NCBI GenBank assembly: GCA_020698575.1 | Contig: CM036240.1 | Coordinates: 33,370,711-33,434,710 of the forward strand | DNA from: Bostrychus sinensis | Taxonomy: Eukaryota > Chordata > Actinopteri > Gobiiformes > Eleotridae | DNA: 64,000 nt | Reading direction: 5' to 3' | Part shown: positions 10,243 to 21,130 of the stretch, in pieces | Position numbering within the stretch: position 1 is the first letter of the stretch | How the letters are laid out: each line of letters begins with the position of its first letter | Position numbers and translations under genes: made by a program | The notes under the pieces: generated by a model | What the model saw: the letters and a program-made list of their open reading frames with translations, nothing else | What the model was told of the DNA's origin: nothing | Database searches by the model: none

Positions 10243-11282
10243 ATGAGCAGTGAGCAGTGGTACCAGTGCTACCCAGAACTGGGCAATCTGTCCTGCACCA
10301 AGCCAATCCCCGATCAGGGCATTTACATCTATAATGTCATGCTTGACACCTTCGCCGTCTGCACCGGCATCCTCAATTTTATGGTCATTGTTTCTATCTC
10401 ACATTTCAGGCAAGTCACAAGCACTGACATCAGGTTTATTGTAATACATATACTCATTTTATTTCTTTTCTCAGGCAGCTGCACTCCTCTCCTAACTTCA
10501 TCCTCCTCAACTTGGCTGTCTCAGACTTCCTGATGTGCTGTGTGGTGATCCCAGTCCAAGGTTCCTTAGTGTACACTTGCTGGCGAGTCGGTGACTTCAT
10601 GTGCGCCCTGGCCATGGTCTTTGTCTTCACGGTGATTTCCGTATCACTCGGAGGCATGATCCTTATCTCAATAGACCGCTATGTAGCCATTTGTGACCCC
10701 ATGCACTACTCCACCCTGATGTGCAGGAGATCCGTTGGCATATCCCTGATCGCCTGCTGGATTGCCTCCATTCTGTTCAGCTTTGGGTATTTTCATAACA
10801 ATCTCATTATTACAGGGCAGTATAAGAGGTGCGAAGGGGAATGCTATCCAGTGGTGACCAATATTGCAGGTTACTTTGACCTGGCGGTGAACTTCTGCGG
10901 GCCCTTTCTGTTCATACTTATACTGTACTTGCGAGTCTTCTTTGTGGCAGTGTCCCAGGCCCATGCCATGCGTTCTCAGGTTGCAGCCACCACACAGCAG
11001 CCGGCGGTGAACTTCAGGAAATCAGAGCTGAAAGCAGCACGGAATCTGGGCTTTGTTGTGTTTCTCTTTCTCCTCTGCTACACGCCGTACTATGTGGTGG
11101 CCTATCTGGGAGAGAAAATGAATGTATATTTCAGGTCCTTCCTGTATAATTTGATCTATCTTAATTCATGTTTTAACCCCTTACTCTATGCGCTCCTGTA
11201 TCCCTGGTTTAGGAGATCTGTGAAGCAGATAGTGACATTTAGGATTTTGCAAAGTGGTTCACGAGATGCAAATGTACTATGA
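10243..11282 (+). CDS. Trace amine-associated receptor-like olfactory GPCR (gene A), two exons
   Basis: Rhodopsin-like 7TM receptor of the TAAR family, expected at the cilia or plasma membrane of olfactory neurons. Exon 1 is 10243-10409, intron 10410-10474 (65 bp), exon 2 10475-11282; spliced length is 324 codons. N-terminus has the CYP motif and an N-glycosylation site N15-L-S. Seen: D73 (2.50), C99 (3.25), D123-R124-Y125, C179 in ECL2, P199 (5.50), P260 (6.50), N290-P291-L-L-Y294. The end of TM7 reads NSCFNPLLYALLYPWF, matching the TAAR fingerprint. Position 3.32 is V106, not the aminergic Asp, but D191 is at 5.42, the arrangement reported for fish clade III TAARs. The toggle Trp 6.48 is Y258. 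The intron splits codon 56 and starts GCAAGT, a GC donor, where gene B has GTGAGT. The start is supported by identity with gene B from the first ATG. Family assignment is firm; subtype and ligand are inferred. Confidence 0.92.
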
Positions 11283-11627
11283 TGACTTCAAGTGCAATGT
11301 TAATATATGAAAAAGCATGTTACTGATAACCCATGTGCAATGAATTTGAAATAGCACTTTACACATTTAATATGACATTTGTAAACACTGAGGCATAGGG
11401 TTGAGAACCAAAAGGTCGCAAGTAAGTTGGTCTGGGTAATTCTGAGATTTACAAGACTTACAAATCAAATGAATCCTCTTGTTTTTACTGCCAAAAGATC
11501 ACAATAAAAACAACTGGCTATCTCTGAACATAGGATTCGGACAGTGTGATAAATGGATATAAATGCTATACTGTTATGTCTAAATATGTCTAAATGTATA
11601 AATATATTCTGTTGTGAAGACCTTTAG

Positions 11628-12010
11628 TCCTGGTTTAGGTCTAGATTAGTCCTGGTTATGTGCTGGCTTAGACCTTGTTTGGTCCTGGCTTGGACCTGGG
11701 TTAGTTCCAGTTTTAGCCCTGATTTAGTCCTGGCGGAGATTAAGTTCACTCCTGGATTAGTTCCAATTTAGTCCAGTTTTAATCCTGATTTAATCCCAAT
11801 TTAGATTTTGTTTTATCCTGGATATCAGTTTAGTCTGGTTTTAGTCCTGAATTAGTTTTAGTTTAGTTCTGTTTTAGTTCTTGTTAAGTCCTGGCTTAGA
11901 CTTGGTTTAGATTTGGTTATTCCCATATTAGTTCCAGATTAGTTTGGTTTTATTCCTTGTTTAGTCCTGGCCTAGATTTGGTTTAGTCCCAGTTTTAGTC
12001 CATGTCATGT
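11628..12010. repeat. Degenerate tagtcctggttta minisatellite tract
   Basis: Irregular tandem repeats built on tttagtcctggtttagtcc. Related tracts occur in duplicon B (about 42590-42760), in the third duplicon fragment (35140-35430), and separately near 21740-21870, 28550-28610 and 29560-29850. Confidence 0.75.
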
Positions 12011-12508
12011 CCTTATGTAGTATTGCTCCTTTAGTTTATTAAAGATAATATTTGGAAAGACAAATATTTCCTGAGGTGGTGGTCTGTGATCTGTGTGTTT
12101 GAATATTTAGCATTTATGAATTGAAATTTGACAAAAAGTCAGTACTGTGCCTTTTTTTTTTCTCTTGTAAATGTTGTAAATGTTTTTCAGCCCTCAGTAT
12201 ACAAAAAAAAAATGTATGTATATATCTACTGTAAACTGACATGGTTTATTTAACAATTGAAACATCTATACTTAATACAAAATGCATGGTTCTAATTGTA
12301 GCTCTTCATTGTACACACTGCTAGTGTTGTTCTCTCTTGGTATTGAATGTAAATGGAATTTTCCAGAGGTAATAGATATCGCATTACACTTTTGAAATGA
12401 AAAGCTGTTTTTCACCAATAGAAAAGGCTCCCCCTGTGTATACACCGCCCATGTGGGAGTCAAAGATACCAAACCCAGTATTAGTGGATGGGAACAATTA
12501 GTCTACAC

Positions 12509-12520
12509 AAAAGCACTTTT
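12509..12520. repeat. Target-site duplication, left copy
   Basis: aaaagcactttt, repeated exactly at 15712-15723. The unoccupied site is a single copy at 42068-42079 (reverse complement) in duplicon B. Confidence 0.92.
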
Positions 12521-15500
12521 TTTTTGAGGACCGTGACGTCGCCCGGTATGGCGCAGCCGGGGCCCCACCCTGGAGCCAGGCCTGGGGTTGGGGCTCGAAT
12601 GCGAGCGCCTGGTGGCCGGGCCTTTGCCCATGGGGCCCGGCCGGGTACAACCCGAAAGAGCGACGTAGGCCCGACCTCCTGTGGGCTCACCACCCGCAGA
12701 GGAAATCGTAGGGGACCGGTGCTGTGTGGATCGGGCAGCAGTCGAAGGCGGGTGCCTCGACGACCCGGTCCCCGGACACAGCTTCTAGCTGTAGGGACAT
12801 GGAATGTCACCTCACTGGGGGGGAAGGAGCCTGAGCTTGTGCGGGAGGTTGAGAGATACCGGCTAGATATAGTCGGGCTCACCTCCACGCACAGCTTGGG
12901 CTCTGAAACCCAGCTCCTCGAGAGAGGTTGGACTCTCCACCACTCTGGCGTTGCCCGCGGTGAGAGGCGGCGGGCCGGTGTGGGCTTGCTCATAGCCCCC
13001 CAGCTCAGCCGCCATGTGTTGGAGTTTACCCCAGTAAACGAGAGGGTCGTGTCCCTACGCCTTCGGGTTGGGGACAGGTCTCTTACTGTTGTTTGTGCCT
13101 ACGGGCCGAATAGCAGTACAGAGTACCCGGCCTTCTTGGAGTCCCTGGGAGGTGTACTGGAAGGTGCACCGACTGGGGACCCCATTGTTTTGCTGGGAGA
13201 CTTCAACGCCCACGTGGGCAGCGACAGTGACACCTGGAGGGGTGTGATTGGGAAGAACGGCCTCCCCGATCTGAACCCGAATGGTGTTTTGTTATTGGAC
13301 TTTTGTGCTAGTCACAGTTTGTCCATAACGAACACCATGTTCGAGCACAGGGGTGTCCATAAGTGCACGTGGCACCAGGACACCCTAGGCCGGAGGTCGA
13401 TGATCGACTTTGTAGTCGTGTCATCTGACCTTCGGCCGTGTGTTTTGGACACTCGGGTGAAGAGAGGGGCTGAGCTGTCAACCGATCACCACCTGGTGGT
13501 GAGTTGGATCCGCTGGCGGGGAAGGAGGCCGGACAGACTCGGCAGACCCAAACGTGTTGTGAGGGTCTGTTGGGAACGTCTGGCTGAGCCCTCTGTCAGA
13601 GGGGTCTTCAACTCCCACCTCCGGGAGAGCTTTGACCAGATCCCGAGGGAGGTTGGAGACATGGAGTCCGAGTGGACCATGTTCTCCACCTCTATTGTCA
13701 ATGCGGCCGTTCGGAGCTGTGGTCGCAAGGTCTCTGGTGCCTGTCGTGGCGGCAATCCCCGAACCCGGTGGTGGACACTGGAAGTAAGGGATGTCGTCAG
13801 GCTGAAGAAGGAGTCCTATCGAGCTTGGTTGGCTTGTGGGACTCCCGAGGCAGCTGATGGGTACCGGCAGGCCAAGCGTGCTGCAGCCCAGGCGGTTGTG
13901 GAGGCAAAAACTCGGGTCTGGGAAAAGTTCGGGGAGGCCATGGAGGAGGACTATCGGTTGGCCTCAAAGAAATTCTGGCAAACCGTCCGCCGCCTCAGGA
14001 GGGGGAAGCAGTTCTTCACCAACACTGTTTACAGTGGAGGTGGGGAGCTGTTGACCTCGACTGGGGATGTTGTCGGGCGGTGGAAGGAATACTTTGAGGA
14101 TCTCCTCAATCCCACCGACACGCCTTCCGTTGAGGAAGCAGAGGCTGGGGACTCAGAGGTGGACTCGTCCATCACTCAAGCTGAAGTCACTGAGGTGGTT
14201 GGAAAGCTCCTCAGTGGCAAGGCTCCGGGGGTGGATGAGATCCGTCCTGAGTACCTCAAGTCCCTGGATGTTGTGGGGCTGTCGTGGCTGACACGTCTCT
14301 GCAGCATCGCGTGGCGGTTGGGGACAGTACCTCTGGACTGGCAGACCGGGGTGGTGGTCCCTCTTTTTAAGAAGGGGGACCGGAGGGTGTGTTCCAACTA
14401 CAGGGGGATCACACTCCTCAGCCTCCCCGGGAAAGTCTATTCCAGGGTACTGGAGAGGAGAATTCGGCCGATAGTCGAACCTCGGATTCAGGAGGAACAA
14501 TGCGGTTTTCGTCCTGGCCGTGGAACAGTGGACCAGCTCTACACCCTCTATCGGGTGCTCGAGGGTTCATGGGAGTTCGCCCATCCAGTCCACATGTGTT
14601 TTGTGGATTTGGAGAAGGCGTTCGACCGTGTCCCTCGTAGCGTCCTGTGGGGGGTGCTCTGGGAGTATGGGGTCCGGGGCCCTTTGCTAAGGGCTGTCCG
14701 GTCCCTGTATGACCGGAGCAGGAGCTTGGTCCGCATTGCCGGTTGTAAGTCAGACCTGTTCCCAGTGCATGTTGGACTCCGGCAGGGCTGCCCTTTGTCA
14801 CCGGTTCTGTTCATTATTTTTATGGACAGAATTTCTAGGTGCAGCCAGGGGCCGGAGGGAGTCTGGTTTGGGAACCACAGGATTTCATCTCTGCTTTTTG
14901 CGGATGATGTTGTCCTGTTGGCTTCATCAAACCAGGACCTTCAGTGTGCACTGGAGCGGTTTGCGGCCGAGTGTGAAGCGGCTGGGATGAGAATCAGCAC
15001 CTCCAAGTCCGAGGCCATGGTTCTCGACCGGAAAAGGGTGGCTTGCCCTCTCCAGGTTGGGGGAGAGTTCCTGCCTCAAGTGGAGGAGTTCAAGTATCTT
15101 GGGGTCTTGTTCACGAGTGAGGGAAGGATGGAGCGCGAGATCGACAGGCGGATCGGTGCAGCGTCTGCAGTAATGCGGTCGTTGTATCGGTCTGTTGTGG
15201 TAAAGAAGGAGCTGAGCCGAAAGGCGAAGCTCTCGATTTACCGGTCGATCTACGTTCCTACTCTCACCTATGGTCATGAGCTTTGGGTCATGACCGAAAG
15301 GACAAGATCCCGGATACAAGCGGCCGAAATGAGTTTCCTCCGCAGGGTGGCTGGGCGCTCCCTTAGAGATAAGGTGAGGAGCTCTGTCACACGGGAGGAG
15401 CTCGGAGTAGAGCCGCTGCTCCTCCACATCGAGAGGAGTCAGTTGAGGTGGCTCGGGCATCTGTTCCGGATGCCTCCTGGTCGCCTCCCTGGGGAGGTGT

Positions 15501-15711
15501 TCCGGGCATGTCCCACCGGGAGGAGGCCCCGGGGAAGACCTAGGACACGCTGGAGGGACTATGTCTCTCGGCTGGCCTGGGAACGCCTTGGGGTCCCCCC
15601 GGTAGAGCTGGAGGAAGTGTCTGTGGATAGGGAAGTCTGGGCATCTTTGCTTAGACTGCTGCCTCCGCGACCCGGTTCCGGATAAGCGGAAGAAGATGGA
15701 TGGATGGATGG
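12521..15711 (+). mobile_element. RTE-clade (Rex3-like) LINE with intact ORF
   Basis: A 3.19 kb non-LTR retrotransposon inserted in duplicon A, flanked by the perfect 12-bp duplication aaaagcactttt. It ends in a short (atgg)n tail instead of poly-A, as in RTE/Rex3 elements. Relative to the second copy (59563-62919) it lacks about 175 bp at the 5' end, and a few extra Ts sit at the 5' junction. The coding sequence is uninterrupted. Confidence 0.93.
12548..15685 (+). CDS. RTE LINE polyprotein: APE endonuclease plus reverse transcriptase
   Basis: Encodes the enzyme for target-primed reverse transcription. The ATG at 12548 is the first inside the element (1045 aa); an upstream in-frame ATG at 12488 lies in host flank. 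Basic, Gly/Arg-rich N-terminus, then an AP-endonuclease-like domain: TWN (84-86), LLGDFNAHVG (D218), and STDHHLV (D313, H314). The RT domain has the NYRGITLL block, FVDLEKAFDRVP, GLRQGCPLSPVLF, and FADDVVLL with the catalytic Asp pair at 786-787. The C-terminal region holds EEFKYLGVLF, LTYGHELWVMT and the Arg-rich GRRPRGRPRTRWRDYV typical of RTE. Stop at 15683-15685 just before the (atgg)n tail. No frameshift or stop, so it could encode active enzyme. RTE versus closely related clades is a family-level judgement. Confidence 0.9.
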   Translation: MAQPGPHPGARPGVGARMRAPGGRAFAHGARPGTTRKSDVGPTSCGLTTRRGNRRGPVLCGSGSSRRRVPRRPGPRTQLLAVGTWNVTSLGGKEPELVREVERYRLDIVGLTSTHSLGSETQLLERGWTLHHSGVARGERRRAGVGLLIAPQLSRHVLEFTPVNERVVSLRLRVGDRSLTVVCAYGPNSSTEYPAFLESLGGVLEGAPTGDPIVLLGDFNAHVGSDSDTWRGVIGKNGLPDLNPNGVLLLDFCASHSLSITNTMFEHRGVHKCTWHQDTLGRRSMIDFVVVSSDLRPCVLDTRVKRGAELSTDHHLVVSWIRWRGRRPDRLGRPKRVVRVCWERLAEPSVRGVFNSHLRESFDQIPREVGDMESEWTMFSTSIVNAAVRSCGRKVSGACRGGNPRTRWWTLEVRDVVRLKKESYRAWLACGTPEAADGYRQAKRAAAQAVVEAKTRVWEKFGEAMEEDYRLASKKFWQTVRRLRRGKQFFTNTVYSGGGELLTSTGDVVGRWKEYFEDLLNPTDTPSVEEAEAGDSEVDSSITQAEVTEVVGKLLSGKAPGVDEIRPEYLKSLDVVGLSWLTRLCSIAWRLGTVPLDWQTGVVVPLFKKGDRRVCSNYRGITLLSLPGKVYSRVLERRIRPIVEPRIQEEQCGFRPGRGTVDQLYTLYRVLEGSWEFAHPVHMCFVDLEKAFDRVPRSVLWGVLWEYGVRGPLLRAVRSLYDRSRSLVRIAGCKSDLFPVHVGLRQGCPLSPVLFIIFMDRISRCSQGPEGVWFGNHRISSLLFADDVVLLASSNQDLQCALERFAAECEAAGMRISTSKSEAMVLDRKRVACPLQVGGEFLPQVEEFKYLGVLFTSEGRMEREIDRRIGAASAVMRSLYRSVVVKKELSRKAKLSIYRSIYVPTLTYGHELWVMTERTRSRIQAAEMSFLRRVAGRSLRDKVRSSVTREELGVEPLLLHIERSQLRWLGHLFRMPPGRLPGEVFRACPTGRRPRGRPRTRWRDYVSRLAWERLGVPPVELEEVSVDREVWASLLRLLPPRPGSG

Positions 15712-15723
15712 AAAAGCACTTTT
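15712..15723. repeat. Target-site duplication, right copy
   Basis: aaaagcactttt immediately after the (atgg)n tail, identical to 12509-12520. Confidence 0.92.
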
Positions 15724-16065
15724 ATCATCACATGGGATTTTTTACATGTGGAAAATATAATTAATACTAATGAAAAAGGGCAAAGGTTATTAGTTTTATT
15801 AATACATTTATTGATTAACAAAAAACACCGTATAAAGTCTTTTGTGAGTATTTCTATAACCTTATTCATAGCAATCCACTGTCCATGAATGTAAGTGATA
15901 TACAGATATACAGTATCTTATAAATAAATTGTATTTTTTCTCTAAATGCCTTAGATTGTTTATTTCACATATGCAAATAAAAACAAAACAAACAAAAAAA
16001 CAAAAAGATAAGATAAAAGATAAATTCATGTGTTAAAAAAAAGAAATTCTTATTGCAATTACAAG

Positions 16066-16300
16066 TTAAAGGTACTGTAACCACATGCGCTTGTGCTGGT
16101 TTGAAAACAGTACTGCATTCTCAATCAAAACAATGGTCTCTTTTCTGATTGGACGTTTGGAAATGCGGTTTTAGAATGAAAACACAAAATGGAAACAAAA
16201 ACAACTTGGCCACAATGTAAAATATATTTTTAATTGTTAATAAATCATCTGTACCATTGTTGAAACTAAAACTAATATTTGATTTAAAGATTTAAAGTTG
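16066..16300 (-). mobile_element. TTAA-type MITE, partial copy
   Basis: Starts TTAAAGGTACTGTAACCACA and contains the same interior as the MITEs at 49248-49547 and 57536-57872, in the opposite direction. Duplicon B has it too at about 41640-41805, with roughly 80-90 bp deleted inside. It was therefore present before the duplication. Confidence 0.65.
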
Positions 16301-16460
16301 AATTCGTAAGAACTGACATGACTAAAATAATTCCCCTTTTAAACACCAGGCAATAGAGTGTCTTGCTCACTTTTCTATATCACCATCAGGGGGCGGTGTG
16401 TCCATGTCATCCTCGTATGATCAGGGGTCAACCCAATTTATGTAGCTCTCCTTAAACACT

Positions 16461-17159
16461 GGAGCACTTGCCTCTTTTTCCCTTTGGCCCTCAAGTGCCC
16501 TTTTGTCAAGTTTTTTTGTTTATTCATGTTTTTCCCGAGGCCCTTCACAAAAACATACAGTTTATTATAACTTACACAGTATTAGTAAAATTTACAAATC
16601 ATTTATAATACATGACCTGCCACCCATCAGTTCATCATGTAATGTCACCTTTAATTTTGCTGCTGCGTCCTGTCCAGCTGCCCTTTGTGCAGCAGAGAGC
16701 GGAGTGCGAAGCCCAGAGAGAGATCTGTAGGAACTTGGCGTGGTCCTAAGCAAGTAGTCTACAATAAACCAACTGAGACAGGTGGAGGAGCACCGGGAGC
16801 TTCCAGGTGGGCCAGTGTATACTTTTGGGTCAGTTGTAATAATGTATGTGTGCGTTGTCTCAGCCCAGTCGTTATCGTTTCCCTTCCTGTACTGAAACTA
16901 CTGTCTATGGTCTCTGCGGCTCCATGGTCACACAGCCTTGGCTCCGTTGTCCAGGAGCGGCCTGTGGAAAAATTAGATAGATGCTAAGCACTGAATGACG
17001 GGGGTGTGCCAGCCACTGCCCCCTGCGGTAGGGATGAGTACTGAGACCCGGAATTATAACGGCATCAGTGCCACGTCATGACGTTCCACAGTGGACCGAT
17101 AAGCTTCAGCCTTAACAGTGCTCAACAGTACTGAATAGTCACGGTAAATGCCATGTTAC
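16461..17159. other. Non-coding stretch
   Basis: No gene or TE terminus that I can defend. Small open frames around 16503-16987 have no recognisable domain. Confidence 0.45.
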
Positions 17160-17164
17160 GGTGG

Positions 17165-17425
17165 CCCAGAAATGCAAAACAAATTAACAAATGCCTGAAA
17201 CAAATAAAAAAAAAATCATAAAACAAATTAACAAAAGTCCAAAATAAAAAAAACAAAAAACAAATTAAAAAATGTCCAAAACAAATTTAAAAATGTCATA
17301 AAACAAATTTAAAAAAAAGCTCAAAAAAAAAAAAAAAAAAAAAAAAAAATTACCCAATGTCCGAAACAAATTAACACAAGCCCAGTACAAATTACCAAAT
17401 GTCCGAAACAAAACAGAAAGGGATT
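17165..17425. repeat. A-rich degenerate tandem repeat
   Basis: Repeated aaacaaattaacaaatgtcc-like units of about 25-30 bp with a long A-run near 17326-17349. Low complexity, non-coding. Confidence 0.75.
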
Positions 17426-18404
17426 GTCCCAGTGGCCGGAAGTGAGGGGGTAAATAAGCTGTCAATCACGAATGCCTACAGTTTTATGATTTTGAATACA
17501 AAATGTAGCTACTAAGATTTATCAGAATTCTTGTGGTGACAGGAGTTGTTTAAATGAATTTATGTGCAACAAATATGCATGAATTTAAATTGCTGTTTCT
17601 TATTATGCTAACGGCTAATCAGCTGGGCTGTGGGCTGCTGCTATAGCTAGGGCTATGTGACCAGGAGGAGAAGGAAAGCGTCTTGGTTTGATTGAGTTAA
17701 ATACAAGCCACTTGGAAAGTTATTTAGCCTCCGTGTGTGTGGCGCGCCCGCCAGGTGGGGCGTGGGGCGGTGTCAGGTGTGGGAGCAGCTGCCTCACGCG
17801 TCTGCCTCTGGTTCGGCTGAAGGACAAGCCAATTTTTTTAAACAAAATGTTTTGGGAAGACCTTGTTTGACAATCTGTGAAAGGTGAGCACTTACATGAC
17901 AGTGGTCACAGTCAGAGCGAGCAAGATGAGATGTGATCAGAATCAAGGGAACAGCAATTCCTGCAAAGAAAGAAAAAATGCATTTCAGTCTGTGTTCATG
18001 TAAGTGTAACACTTAGTCTAAGTGTAAAACTCACCAGGAAAGCAGAAGTGATTTTCAGACAAAATGTAAGAAAGATGAGAAAAATACTTTAGAAAAATAA
18101 CACCTTTCAGAATTCAAGTTTTAAATTTGGTCAAATAATTAATTACCTACCTAGTGAATCTAATCTGGACCAACTGGACAGACAGGGCCATACAAGAGAG
18201 AAAGAAAGAAAATTTGCCTATGCAAAACCCATACTACAAAAAAATATGCTAACTAAGTACTAAGTAGATTTAGTAGGCAAGACTTCATTTTAAAGATGCT
18301 AAATGTATTAGTTCAATTATGCATTTTCCATTGCATATTTAGTGTACATTGATAAAACACTCAGTGTCATATATACACTGTAAATTATGTATGATTAAAT
18401 AATC
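17426..18404. other. Non-coding stretch
   Basis: A GC-richer patch lies near 17735-17820. Otherwise AT-rich; nothing recognised before the LTR. Confidence 0.45.
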
Positions 18405-18408
18405 TTAT

Positions 18409-19876
18409 TGTAGGGTACATATATAAAAATATATACACTGAACTAAGACAAAGATTAAGAGTAATAACTCCGCATTGGTACCAGTTAGCCTTGCGCTAAC
18501 GTGCAGATTAAAACACCTAAACTAATGTCTTAAGAGGGAAGGATTGACCAGGAGGGACTCAGTTTAATAGATAAAGACCAACAAACTCAACTTAATTTAG
18601 ATTAAGTATAACGTTTATTTACACAATAAGGTGGAATAGTGTACTGAGGCACAGGTAAATTTCGAAAGGAATGTAATTATGAACAGAACCGTTATGCAGA
18701 ATTATTGATTAACTAATGATGAATTGCAGTGGAGTAAGTAATAAATTGACTTATTAAACTATTGGAAATTTATGAATAAGGGAGTAGACTCTGAGACTAT
18801 AAGTGCCAACTTTGTCAACATAACAACTCTGATCTTACGGCGCTCGGCACAGGAGGGGAAGGCGGTGACGACAGCCAGCCTCCGGGTTCAGCCAGGGGCT
18901 CGGATGTTGTTCTTTGTCCTTTAGAGCCGCGGGGTGTAGCAGGGCTGGTGTTCCCAGCTCCAAACAGCGGTTCGTGGTGTGTCCTCCAAGCTCCACAGCC
19001 AGTCGCCAGGTGTCCCGTTATGTTGAACAGGAGCGTGATGCCGCTCAGGGAGAGTTTAGCTGTTGTCAGCGTAAGGCAGCGTCAAAGTCTCAGAGTATGG
19101 CAAATGTCCCTTTTAATGCCAAATGAAAAATTCAATAAAAATCCTTTCACAGCGATTCGAAGCTTTAGAAGTATAACTTCTTAAAATAGCTGCTTTGGTC
19201 AAGGCAGCGATTGTTAAAGCTGGCGGATGTTGCGCGGCGCGAGGCTTTTCAAAATAAACTACAAAAATGATACTCGAACGAAAGTTTGGGCGACTTATTG
19301 TGAAAAGATGATGTCACCGGCAAGGTGAACTTAACGCAACAAAAATGACGAGAAGAAAAGAAAAATTAAACTTAAAAGACGAAGGAGAGACGGAGACGAG
19401 ACAAAGACAGGACGAAGACGAAACTAAGACTGAACTGAGGAATGTGGGCCGCACCCCAAGATAAGACTGGAAGGGTGTCTCGGCCCCCCCCCCCCTTTGA
19501 ACTGATAGTGGAGGACTCAAATTACCTCTGCTAGACACAAAATAAATGTCATAAAAAGAAATGTGTCTTACTCCACTTCAATTTACATACCTTTAAACAC
19601 ATGTTATATTTAACAGTTTGCACAAAACATAGCTATGACATTTTCCTGTAAAGTAACATGTTAATGCATACAAAGTCTTTTAAACAGATGAAATGTGTCA
19701 AGCCTCTGGTTCTTATCAGAGAGGAGGCCTCTTCTGGCATTATTATTGGTCTGCAGTTCGTAAAGGACAGATTTATGTCTTTGTTTTGCATCCTTGGTGG
19801 GTAAGAGCAGACTTCTCGTCTCCTAAAGGAATGTCCATCCTTGATAGAACTTCAGCAGTGGTCCATATTTCCTACA
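18409..19876 (-). mobile_element. Solo LTR, copy 1 (about 1.47 kb)
   Basis: Begins TGTAGGGTAC and ends CCTACA (TG...CA termini), flanked by the 4-bp duplication ttat at 18405-18408 and 19877-19880. Full-length relatives lie at 38210-39684 and 47699-49183, each with a different 4-bp duplication, the pattern of solo LTRs left after LTR-LTR recombination. No gag, pol or env is nearby. Strand is assigned from an AATAAA about 210 bp before the end in the opposite reading direction, and is less certain. The family (ERV, Gypsy or BEL-like) cannot be told from the LTR alone. Confidence 0.85.
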
Positions 19877-19880
19877 TTAT

Positions 19881-21070
19881 AGTGCATTGTAGTTAAAGCT
19901 GGAGCAAAATTACTGGCAGGAGAAATAACTTTGTAGCGCTAACATTACTACCATATAAATGAATTAAAGTGTGTCGTTTTCTATGCCTAAACTAAACTGA
20001 TGATCCTAGTTTAGTTTTGAAAACTTGTGTCTTTGGAGATAACTGCACGTGCCATCCAATAAAGAATATCATGTAAAAGTGCATTTTTTTCTCTTAGTGG
20101 TTCAATTCAGTGAAACACACATTTATGGCTCACAGTTACAGAAAACCCCCAAATTCAATTATTCAAAGAATAAATAAATAAATAAAAAATAAATAAATTT
20201 AAAAAATGAATTTTGTGAAAACTATTGCAAACTGCTGGTGTCACACTAACTCTAAATGAACTGGAAACATCTGCAAGGTTTCCTGAGTCTTCCTAAACCA
20301 GAGACAAGGCCAACAGCATCTTTTCTAATGCAAGTTAATAGGCCACTTTGTTTCCTGACTGCAGGCTTCTTTCTGCTCACAAGCTTTATGGAGATGCTGA
20401 TTTGATCATCCAGCAGGACTTGGGGTCCGGCCCGCGCTCCCTAAAGTACCACACACTGGGCAGATGACCATGGTATTACTGGGACAGACTGACCTGCAAA
20501 TTCTCCAGAACATCAATACAATACAAATGTTCATGTTACCAACATAAAGATATTTGGTCATGTTCAAATTCAGTTCAGTATGGTTAAGACATGTATAGTT
20601 TACTTACAATATATACATTTATTACTTTGTGTAATAAAACAGATGACCCCTGCACAAAAAATCTCACGCCAAGCCAAGATCAAAACTTGAGAGCCCTGCA
20701 TATGATATGAACTATTCATTGTTAGTGAGGAGGGCAGTGAGACGTGCATGTGCATGGCTGATGGATCTTCAAGAACCTGAAGTTTAGCAGGTATAATGTC
20801 CTGTAATGTGATCTACTGTGAAACTGTGACCCATTACTGAAGGCATCTGGACACAGATATTCTGTCCCTCATCCACTTGACCTCAGCAGTGTTGAAATGC
20901 TGAGAAAATGCTGAACTATTATTAGATTATAACCATCCGATTTTTCTCACTTAAGTTTAGAATTATATCTTACACAGATTTTTTCAATTTTTTCCCGTTT
21001 GCAGGATGTAGAGGAACATGGTGCATGGAGCTGAACACTTGCAGTGGTGTGTACAATGTTTGATTTATTG
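19881..21070. other. Non-coding stretch
   Basis: AT-rich with an aaataaataaa-rich patch at about 20165-20210. No supportable gene. Confidence 0.45.
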
Positions 21071-21082
21071 TTTGTTTGTTTT

Positions 21083-21130
21083 CAGAATGAGACTTTCAAC
21101 TGTTTTGGGGCAGAAAAAAAAAAGACACTA
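21083..21130 (+). other. Exon-like fragment resembling the one at 28077
   Basis: After a T-rich tract ending ttttcag, the sequence aatgagactttcaac is followed by an A-run. The same arrangement (tttacag, aatgagcctttcagc, A-run) occurs at 28065-28110. They look like duplicated exon starts, but the open frame here is only about 14 codons. Confidence 0.3.

Larger units (their letters stand above)
9935..16460 (+). repeat. Duplicon A (TAAR-like gene plus downstream flank)
   Basis: From about 9935 to 16460 this region is homologous, in inverted orientation, to about 44590-40440. Homology covers the 5' flank, both exons and the intron, the 3' flank, the tagtcctggttta repeat tract, and sequence up to the gtcaaccca/tttatgtagctctcct block. 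Differences include an RTE LINE present only here (12521-15711). The foldback MITE of duplicon B is absent here; the corresponding unoccupied site is about 16413-16422. Confidence 0.9.

Noticed and set aside
12481..12993. Antisense ORFs over the RTE (also 13486-15460 and 59814-62772)
   Set aside because: Shadows of the GC-rich RTE coding strand; the same shadows appear in both RTE copies.
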